A stretch of DNA of 9,822 nucleotides from Pseudomonadota bacterium. GTDB lineage: Bacteria > Desulfobacterota > Desulfobacteria > Desulfobacterales > C00003060. Every line of letters begins with the position of its first letter. Position 1 is the stretch's first letter. The position numbers were made by a program, and so were the translations under genes. The notes under the pieces are model-generated. The model worked only from the letters and a program-made list of their open reading frames with translations, did not search any database and was not told the origin of the DNA. Location of the stretch: NCBI GenBank assembly GCA_015222985.1, contig JADFWI010000609.1:1-9822 (forward strand). The letters are read 5' to 3'. Below are positions 1 through 5,562 of the stretch, piece by piece.

Positions 1-1
1 C

Positions 2-133
2 GGGCAAGGCCAAGGAAGTTTCTCGTGGCCGGAAAACGGATCCGCCAAATTGGCCTTCCATGAACAAGCTCCGCTCTCTGGCGTCCAGCAAACTAATAAC
101 CGCGGGAGGCAGGAGGCGCACAATGACCTATAG
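2..133 (+). CDS. Possible C-terminal tail of an upstream gene (partial)
   Basis: An open frame enters from the left edge and stops at TAG 131-133, giving 43 visible residues that begin GQGSFSWPENGS and end in RQEAHNDL. The composition is protein-like (mixed polar and acidic), whereas the two other forward frames read as very basic peptides. Its stop would overlap the next gene's ATG (123) by 11 nt, the same kind of overlap seen at 7928/7938, which supports an operon already running when it enters the window. The first residues faintly recall the glycine-rich end of a histidine-kinase ATPase domain, but that is a guess. No function can be assigned. A competing frame ends at TGA 61-63, so the choice of frame is uncertain. 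Confidence 0.3.
   Translation, partial: GQGQGSFSWPENGSAKLAFHEQAPLSGVQQTNNRGRQEAHNDL
111..116 (+). promoter_or_regulatory. Shine-Dalgarno site that sets the sensor start
   Basis: AGGAGG lies 6 nt before ATG 123, an essentially perfect ribosome binding site. An in-frame ATG at 60 exists and the frame is open to the window edge, but nothing resembling a Shine-Dalgarno site precedes ATG 60. Starting at 123 also leaves a short basic N-terminus directly before the first membrane helix. Confidence 0.75.
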
Positions 134-1853
134 GCGCTGCGGGAGGAGTCCGCGGAAAACATCCTTAATGCGGATCATTTTGCCACCCATGTTGAGCATT
201 GTCTTGTTCATCTCCGCCATCTACTTGATTGTCCTCCCAGCCTTGAAAACCAATATCATGGAACGAAAAAGGGAGATGATCCGGCACTTGACCGAAGCAG
301 CATGGAGTTCATTCTCCATTTGTGAATCTGAGGAAAAGGCCGGTCGTTTGACGCGCGAAGAGGCACAGGTCCGAGCCACAGAGCTTATTCGAAACATAAG
401 ATACGGGCCTGACATGAAAGACTATTTTTGGATCAACGACATGCATCCCAGCATGATCATGCATCCTTATCGCCCGGACCTTGATGGCAAGGACTTGACA
501 GATCTTTCCGACCCCAACGGCAAGCGTCTTTTTGTGGCCTTTGTCAATGCTGTCAGAGACACAGGGGCTGGTTACGTTGACTACATGTGGCAATGGAAAG
601 ACGACCCTGACCGAGTTGTGCCCAAGCTGTCATACGTAAAGGAGTTTGAACCATGGGGCTGGATCATTGGCACGGGCATCTATCTTGAAGATGTTCAAAT
701 CGAAATCGCATCCATTACCCGAAAACTGACACTTGTATCCTTTGCGATCCTGGCAATCATAGCGATCTTGTCAATATACATCGTCTGGCGCAGTTTGCAG
801 GTCGACTCAGAGCGCAAGAAAGCGGAAAAGCGACTGAGGGAAAGCGAAGAGCGTCTAAAGACCATACTGAACTCAGTGCCAATGGGAGTCGCGGTTATCG
901 ATCTGGAACAACATGTGATCATTGATATAAACCCTGTCGGAGCACAAATGGTAGGGGCTCCCAAAGAACAGATGGTTGGCCGGGTCTGTCACCGGTACAT
1001 ATGCCCCGCAGAGGTCGGACAATGCCCCGTCACCGATCTCGGAGAATCTCTGGGCAAGTCAGAAAGCGTTCTGCTTACAGCAAAGGGAGATGCCTTGCCG
1101 ATTCTTAAGACTGCGATTCCCGTCACACTGGACGGTCGAGAACACATCATCGATTGCTTCATGGACATCTCAGATCAGAAACGCATCCAGAAGGCTTTGC
1201 GGAGAAGCGAGAAAAAGTACAGGAATCTTTTCAATAATGCCCAAGTGGGATTGTTTCGAACGAAGATCAAGGACGGCAAGGTCTTGGAAGGCAATGATCG
1301 CATCGCCAGGATGTTTGGCTATGATTCCAGCAAGGAGTTTGTGGCCGAGTATGTCACATCAGAACATTACGCGGATCCAGGAACGCGCGAACGGATGCTG
1401 GCTGTGCTTAAGGCGACCGGTGAGATCAACGATTTCGAGGCCCGTCTCACGCGAAAAGACGGCTCCGTCTTTTGGGTCCGCTACACGGCCCGCATCTATC
1501 CGGAAGACGGCTACATGGAAGGAGTTGCGACGGATATAACCGAAGAAAAGCGCGCTGAGAGACGTCTCGAGGTGCATGTAAAGGAGTTATCGCTAGCCAG
1601 GGAAGCCTCACGAGCGGCCCTGAAGAACACTGAGGCTGAAAGAGACAAGTCGGAGAAGGCGCTTGCCGAGGTCTCTGAGGCAAAACGGCGCCTTGAGGTC
1701 CTGCTCTCTGACTCCGTAGCCAGGGAAAAACGCATGGTGGAACTCAAGCAAGAAGTAAACGATCTGTTGACAACTCTCCAAGAAAAACCCAAATACGAGG
1801 CTCCACAACGGGTGGCGGAGATCCTTTCCGGAAGCACGCACCTGCAAGCCTGA
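123..1853 (+). CDS. Membrane sensor: sCache_2-PAS-PAS-coiled coil, no kinase
   Basis: This is a 576-residue sensor protein. Seen in order: TM helix at about residues 16-41; an extracytoplasmic single Cache domain (about 44-194) with the sCache_2 signature DYFWIND, MIMHP, GKDL, DPNG and PWGWIIGTGIY; a second TM helix (about 202-225); PAS1 (about 239-354); PAS2 (about 361-479, with an ITEEKRAE-type end); and a long coiled coil (about 474-554). No HisKA, HATPase, GGDEF, HD or methyl-accepting domain follows. sCache_2 domains usually bind small organic acids or similar ligands outside the membrane. PAS1 carries a Cys/His cluster (Cys289, His290, Cys294, Cys301) that could bind metal or cofactor. 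The gene sits 16 nt upstream of the hydrogenase small subunit, so it is probably co-expressed and may dock the hydrogenase or the sensorless kinase at 4441. The domain calls are firm; the partner is inferred. An in-frame upstream ATG at 60 is the alternative start. Confidence 0.9.
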   Translation: MTYRRCGRSPRKTSLMRIILPPMLSIVLFISAIYLIVLPALKTNIMERKREMIRHLTEAAWSSFSICESEEKAGRLTREEAQVRATELIRNIRYGPDMKDYFWINDMHPSMIMHPYRPDLDGKDLTDLSDPNGKRLFVAFVNAVRDTGAGYVDYMWQWKDDPDRVVPKLSYVKEFEPWGWIIGTGIYLEDVQIEIASITRKLTLVSFAILAIIAILSIYIVWRSLQVDSERKKAEKRLRESEERLKTILNSVPMGVAVIDLEQHVIIDINPVGAQMVGAPKEQMVGRVCHRYICPAEVGQCPVTDLGESLGKSESVLLTAKGDALPILKTAIPVTLDGREHIIDCFMDISDQKRIQKALRRSEKKYRNLFNNAQVGLFRTKIKDGKVLEGNDRIARMFGYDSSKEFVAEYVTSEHYADPGTRERMLAVLKATGEINDFEARLTRKDGSVFWVRYTARIYPEDGYMEGVATDITEEKRAERRLEVHVKELSLAREASRAALKNTEAERDKSEKALAEVSEAKRRLEVLLSDSVAREKRMVELKQEVNDLLTTLQEKPKYEAPQRVAEILSGSTHLQA

Positions 1854-1869
1854 TCCCAAGGGGGAAAAC

Positions 1870-2808
1870 ATGTCCACAACGCTTTACTGGTTGCAATGCG
1901 GAGGATGCGGAGGAGACAGCATGTCACTGCTCGGTCTGGAGTCGCCGGACCTTATTGAGCTTCTCAGGCTCCTCGACATTGAGGTGCTCTGGCATCCGTC
2001 GCTCTCAAACGGAAGTCCGTCTGAACATCAGAAACTCACCGAAAGGATGCTTTCCGGCCACCAACAGCTGGACATCCTTTGTATAGAGGGCGCCATTATC
2101 CGTGGGCCCGGTGGCACAGGCATGTACGACACGGTTAGAGGCAAACCCAAAAAAGACCTTGTTGCCGCGCTGGCGAAGCGGGCCAGGTTTGTTGTTGCCG
2201 TAGGCACGTGTGCAAGCTTCGGAGGCATCGGCGCGGACGGAGAGGTAGAAGCCACAGGGACCCAGTACCACAAGTGGGATAAAGGTGGATTTCTTGGAGA
2301 ATCCTTTACGACACAAGGCGGGCTCCCGGTGATAAACCTGCCCGGATGCCCCTGCCATTGTGACGTTGTGGCCGGGATCTTGACCGCGCTCATCTCTGGT
2401 TATCACGTCCCCCTCAGTCAATTCAACGCGCCGTTGGAGTGGTACGGTATGCTGGTCCACCAAGGCTGCACTCGCAATGAGTATCACGAATACCGGGTGG
2501 AAGAGCACGATTTCGGGGAAGTAGGGTGCCTCTTCTTTCACATGGGTTGCCACGGCCCCCTGGCTTACGGCCCATGCAACAAGATACTCTGGAACCAACG
2601 CAGCTCCAAGACGCGAGTCGGCGTGCCTTGCTTTGGGTGCACCAGGCCCGACTTTCCTCAATCCTATCCGTTTTATGAAACGCAAAACATCGAGGGGATT
2701 CCCCTGCAACTGCCGGACGGTGTGGACCGGGCCCACTATCTGGCCTACAAGGGTATGGCCGCGGCCGCAGCTCCCAAAAGGTTGAGAGAAAGAAAAACAA
2801 AGATATAG
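1870..2808 (+). CDS. [NiFe] hydrogenase small subunit, group 2 sensory type
   Basis: This 312-residue iron-sulfur subunit would carry electrons from the NiFe site in a cytoplasmic hydrogenase. It has no Tat signal and no C-terminal membrane anchor: the cluster motif starts at residue 6 (YWLQCGGCGGDSMSLL). Landmarks shared with HoxB/HupU are LWHPSLS, EGA-IRGPGGTG, VGTCASFGGI, LPVIN-GCP and VHQGCTRNEYHEY. Likely proximal-cluster ligands are Cys13, Asp16, Cys114 and Cys160. Likely distal ligands are His197, Cys200, Cys220 and Cys227, and medial ligands Cys236, Cys254 and Cys257. Asp16 replaces the usual second Cys of the CxxC pair, and extra Cys occur at 10, 162 and 164. A strong AAGGGGG site precedes ATG 1870. 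The family is certain. The sensory assignment rests on HupU-like motifs, lack of export signals and signalling neighbours, and fits the subgroup termed 2c. The uptake-type group 2a is the alternative. Confidence 0.92.
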   Translation: MSTTLYWLQCGGCGGDSMSLLGLESPDLIELLRLLDIEVLWHPSLSNGSPSEHQKLTERMLSGHQQLDILCIEGAIIRGPGGTGMYDTVRGKPKKDLVAALAKRARFVVAVGTCASFGGIGADGEVEATGTQYHKWDKGGFLGESFTTQGGLPVINLPGCPCHCDVVAGILTALISGYHVPLSQFNAPLEWYGMLVHQGCTRNEYHEYRVEEHDFGEVGCLFFHMGCHGPLAYGPCNKILWNQRSSKTRVGVPCFGCTRPDFPQSYPFYETQNIEGIPLQLPDGVDRAHYLAYKGMAAAAAPKRLRERKTKI

Positions 2809-2812
2809 GGGA
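2807..2812 (+). promoter_or_regulatory. RBS overlapping the small-subunit stop
   Basis: AGGGGA begins inside the TAG stop (2806-2808) of the small subunit and lies 6 nt before ATG 2819 of the large subunit. The overlap suggests coupled translation, which would help keep the two hydrogenase subunits equimolar. Confidence 0.7.
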
Positions 2813-2818
2813 CAGAGA

Positions 2819-4351
2819 ATGTCAGAAAAAATAAAAATGAGCGTTCCGTTGAACCGCGTTGAGGGCGACCTGGAGATTCGCGTGGAAATTGACGGCGGAG
2901 TCGTCTCAGATGCATGGAGTTCAGGGACCATGTTTCGCGGATTCGAAAACATTCTTGTCGGGCGAGGCCCTCTGGACGGTCTGGTAATTACGCCCCGCGT
3001 CTGCGGCATTTGCGGCACAGCCCACCTGACGGCCGCTGCCCTGGCTCTTGACATGATCTCGGGCGCCAAGGCTCCTCCAGGCGCTGTGAAGGTCCGAAAT
3101 CTGACCCTCATGACTGAAACCCTTCAAAGCGACATACGCCACGGTCTTCTGATGTTTGCCGCGGACTTTGCTAATCCTGCTTACAAAAAATGCTCTCTTT
3201 TTCGCGAGGCCGTGCGCCGATATGAGCCATTCAAAGGTGAGACAGTCATTGAGGTCATAAAGGAGACAAAAAAAGTCATTGAGATCATCGCAATTCTCGG
3301 TGGACAGTGGCCGCACTCTTCGTACATCGTTCCGGGAGGCATCACGTCCATGCCGAGCACTGGCGACCTTCTGCAGTGCCGGCACTTCCTCAGGCGTTAT
3401 CGAAGTTGGTATGAAAACCAAGTCCTCGGCTGTAGCCTGGAGCGTTGGTTGGAAGTCAAGAGCCGCTCAGATCTGGATATGTGGCTTGGAGAAAACGACT
3501 CGCACCGAGAGGGTGACCTCGGTTTCTACATCCGCTTTGCCAGGGAAATCGGTCTCGACAAGATCGGAAAAGGACATGGCAATTTCATTAGCTATGGATC
3601 ACTTCCTCTGCCAGAGGACACGGAAATATGCGGTCCAAGAGAAGGTGGTTGTCTTGTTCCCGCGGGATTCGCCAGGGGCACCGAGGTAACCCCCTTTGAG
3701 CAGGAGAGGGTAACCGAACACGTGGCCCATTCGTGGTTTGAGGATTATGATGGCGGCAAGCATCCTTTTGAGGGAGAAACACGCCCCTATGCCAGCGGAC
3801 AGGAAAGCAAGAAATACTCCTGGGCCAAAGCGCCACGCTATGATGGTTTTCCGGCCGAAACAGGTCCGCTGGCTGAAATGATTATCGCCGAGCATCCGCT
3901 TTTTGCAGATTTGGTGGGCAGGGACGGTCCGAGTGTCTTTGCCCGGGAGCTTGCCCGTCTTGTCAGGCCCGCCCAAACCATACCGGCCATGGAAGTCTGG
4001 CTGTCGGAACTGGCGGGCGTCGAGCATTTCTATGCATCCCCGGGCATTATCACCGATGGCCACGGTTTCGGGCTGACCCAGGCAACTCGCGGAGCGCTCG
4101 GACATTGGGTGAAAATAGCTAACGGGCGAATCGAGCACTATCAGATTATTACTCCTACGACCTGGCATGCATCACCTCGTGACTCCGATGAAATAAGAGG
4201 CCCATGGGAAGAGGCCCTCGTTGGCACGACAATCAAGGATTTATCTGATCCCGTTGAACTGGGACATGTAGTGAGATCATTCGATGCCTGTCTCGTTTGC
4301 ACTGTCCACACCATAAGGGGAGGGCGTAACCTGGCGCGTTACAAATTATAG
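2819..4351 (+). CDS. [NiFe] hydrogenase large subunit, group 2 sensory type
   Basis: This 510-residue subunit carries the NiFe(CN)2CO site that binds and splits H2. The N-terminal ligand motif is RVCGICGTAHL (Cys62, Cys65). The C-terminal one is SFDACLVCTVH (Cys491, Cys494, His497), so all four nickel thiolates are present. Glu15 in RVEGDL matches the conserved proton-transfer Glu, and Arg424 matches the conserved Arg over the active site. Two departures from the common patterns are visible: DAC where DPC is usual, and QATRG where EAPRG is usual. Thirteen residues follow His497, the size of an extension normally clipped by a HyaD/HupD-type endopeptidase, but no such gene is here. The motifs resemble HoxC/HupV more than F420- or NAD-linked group 3 enzymes. 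It is separated by 10 nt from the small subunit, and the pair forms the predicted H2-binding module of the operon. The enzyme family is certain; the sensing role is inferred. Confidence 0.93.
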   Translation: MSEKIKMSVPLNRVEGDLEIRVEIDGGVVSDAWSSGTMFRGFENILVGRGPLDGLVITPRVCGICGTAHLTAAALALDMISGAKAPPGAVKVRNLTLMTETLQSDIRHGLLMFAADFANPAYKKCSLFREAVRRYEPFKGETVIEVIKETKKVIEIIAILGGQWPHSSYIVPGGITSMPSTGDLLQCRHFLRRYRSWYENQVLGCSLERWLEVKSRSDLDMWLGENDSHREGDLGFYIRFAREIGLDKIGKGHGNFISYGSLPLPEDTEICGPREGGCLVPAGFARGTEVTPFEQERVTEHVAHSWFEDYDGGKHPFEGETRPYASGQESKKYSWAKAPRYDGFPAETGPLAEMIIAEHPLFADLVGRDGPSVFARELARLVRPAQTIPAMEVWLSELAGVEHFYASPGIITDGHGFGLTQATRGALGHWVKIANGRIEHYQIITPTTWHASPRDSDEIRGPWEEALVGTTIKDLSDPVELGHVVRSFDACLVCTVHTIRGGRNLARYKL

Positions 4352-4440
4352 GATCGCTTCGCGATTTTATGCAGCGCGGCTTTGCCGCTTAGAAAAGGCA
4401 AATTGCCAGACCGTCAAGTTAGGAACCATAAGCAGAACCG
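4352..4440 (+). other. 89-nt gap with small hairpins; possible weak terminator or internal promoter
   Basis: This is the only sizeable non-coding gap. It contains ATCGC-TTC-GCGAT (4353-4365) followed by TTT, then GCGGC-TTT-GCCGC (4376-4388), then GGCAA-A-TTGCC (4397-4407). Each stem is only 5 bp, so a strong intrinsic terminator is unlikely. A weak attenuator, an RNA-processing site or a REP-like palindrome are all possible. A poor sigma-70-like pair can be drawn (TTGCCA at 4403, CATAAG at 4427, 18-nt spacer), but its start point would fall almost at the ATG. No good Shine-Dalgarno site precedes ATG 4441. The gap may lower expression of the kinase block relative to the hydrogenase. Confidence 0.3.
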
Positions 4441-5559
4441 ATGAATACAAACCTAGCAAAGGAATCAACGACCGAAATCCTGGAAGAAAACACCCTGTTG
4501 AGACGGGAGATTCGGGTCTCACGGCGGGCGTCGGACATCACGGCTGAGCTTGTTGTGCAACAATTGGCGAAAACCGAGGAGGTTCTCAGGCGGCTCGAAG
4601 AAAAGGCATTTGCTGAAAAGGAGTTGAGGGAAAAATTAGCCGAAAAACTCGGAGAGGCTGTGGAGCGCGAACAGGAGCTTGCCACGGAAAGAGAACGGCT
4701 TGAGGGTATGCAGATATCAGCCATCAATATGATGGAAGACATGGACAAAGCGCACAAAGCCGTCGAAGCGGCCAGGCAGGAACTGGAAACCACAAACAAG
4801 CAACTCCAGGAAGCCATAAAAAGAGCCAATAAGATGGCTAAGCAAGCAAAAACAGCAAGCACGGCCAAGAGCGAATTTCTGGCCAACATGAGCCACGAGA
4901 TTCGCACTCCCATGAACGCAGTCGTCGGTTTTGCTGATATCTTGATGGATTCAGACCTGAATGAAGAACAGGCTGAGTACGCAAGAATCATAAAACAGAG
5001 CAGTGATTCCCTGCTCGTTTTGATCAACGATACACTCGACTTCTCCAAGATAGAGGCAGGCCAATTGGAACTTGAATCTATCGACTTCGACCCGGAAGTG
5101 ACTGCTTTCGACGTCTGCCAATTGATTCACCCGAAGCTTGCAGACAAGTCTGTTGAGCTACTCTGCCGCATTGGCGACGAAGTTCCTGCCTGCGTCACTG
5201 GAGATCCGCATAGGCTTCGACAGGTCATGTTGAACCTGGTGGGAAACGCCGCCAAGTTCACCGAGCAAGGGGAGATAGAGCTTTGCCTTGACGTTGAAGA
5301 AAAACAGGAGGACCGGATAAAACTCCATATGAGTGTCAGGGACACGGGCATAGGCATCCCGCAGGACAAGCTGGAAACGATCTTTGAAGCCTTCACCCAG
5401 AGCGACGGTTCGATGACGAGAACATATGGTGGAACAGGTCTTGGCTTATCCATCTGCAGCCAACTCGCAAGGCTTATGAACGGAGAGATTTGGGTGGTGA
5501 GCCCTGCGGATTGCGGATCTAAAGGAAATTCCGAAATCCGTGCTGTTTTCAAGGCGTGA
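4441..5559 (+). CDS. Sensorless histidine kinase (coiled coil-HisKA-HATPase), C-terminus cut short
   Basis: This 372-residue cytoplasmic kinase has no TM, PAS or Cache domain. Residues about 12-145 are a charged coiled coil. HisKA follows with NMSHEIRTPMN (phospho-acceptor His152), then HATPase with N box LNLVGNAAKF (Asn265/Asn269), G1 DTGIGIP (Asp301) and G2 GGTGLGLSI (330-338). After GEIWV (348-352) the sequence degenerates and stops at TGA 5557-5559. The final beta-strand of the ATPase domain (GSTFHFTAWL) is missing here and appears at the start of the next gene. The cause is a repeat-bearing insertion (5497-5562). Without it, this gene and the next would encode one hybrid kinase. It probably receives its signal through the coiled coil from the hydrogenase or the orphan sensor at 123. 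Whether the split kinase is active is unknown. The short coiled-coil start without an RBS is the weakest part of the call. Confidence 0.88.
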   Translation: MNTNLAKESTTEILEENTLLRREIRVSRRASDITAELVVQQLAKTEEVLRRLEEKAFAEKELREKLAEKLGEAVEREQELATERERLEGMQISAINMMEDMDKAHKAVEAARQELETTNKQLQEAIKRANKMAKQAKTASTAKSEFLANMSHEIRTPMNAVVGFADILMDSDLNEEQAEYARIIKQSSDSLLVLINDTLDFSKIEAGQLELESIDFDPEVTAFDVCQLIHPKLADKSVELLCRIGDEVPACVTGDPHRLRQVMLNLVGNAAKFTEQGEIELCLDVEEKQEDRIKLHMSVRDTGIGIPQDKLETIFEAFTQSDGSMTRTYGGTGLGLSICSQLARLMNGEIWVVSPADCGSKGNSEIRAVFKA

Positions 5560-5562
5560 GCC
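5497..5562 (+). repeat. 59-nt insertion flanked by 7-bp direct repeats GTGAGCC
   Basis: GTGAGCC occurs at 5497-5503 and again at 5556-5562, exactly 59 nt apart. Inside are two copies of TGCGGAT (5505-5518) and a segment AAATTCCGAAATCCG that is nearly repeated at 5565-5577. CGGATTGCGG (5508-5517) can pair, with one bulge, with CCGCAAATCCG (5561-5571). Because 59 is not a multiple of 3, the insertion shifts the frame. Deleting one 59-nt unit reads GEIWV-VSRKSEIGG-PGSTFHFTAWL, joining the two kinase halves. This looks like a small repeat insertion with target duplication, or a local duplication. Confidence 0.65.

Noticed and set aside
60..122. N-terminal extension of the sensor from ATG 60 (or from beyond the left edge)
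   Set aside because: No ribosome binding site before ATG 60, while AGGAGG sits 6 nt before ATG 123. The extension is only basic residues and breaks no domain.
2005..3111. Long minus-strand open frame of 368 codons antisense to the hydrogenase genes
   Set aside because: Lies across two clearly coding plus-strand genes with recognised motifs; its translation shows no domain and is rich in Arg, Pro and Ser, typical of an antisense shadow.
1870..4351. Group 3 (F420- or NAD-linked) or exported group 1 hydrogenase
   Set aside because: No Tat signal, no membrane anchor, no flavin or diaphorase partner genes. Motifs such as LWHPSLS, GTCASFGGI and VHQGCTRNEYHE match HupU/HoxB-type small subunits.
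4353..4368. Strong intrinsic terminator after the hydrogenase large subunit
   Set aside because: The stem is only 5 bp with a short T run; at most a weak terminator or attenuator.
4419..5048. Minus-strand open frame of 209 codons antisense to the kinase coiled coil
   Set aside because: Ser/Ala/Leu-rich low-complexity translation, as expected from the complement of Glu/Lys-rich coiled-coil codons.
5490..5560. Programmed ribosomal frameshift joining the kinase halves
   Set aside because: No convincing slippery heptamer or downstream structure was seen. The 59-nt unit with direct repeats explains the shift, and a slip would still leave the inserted peptide within the ATPase domain.
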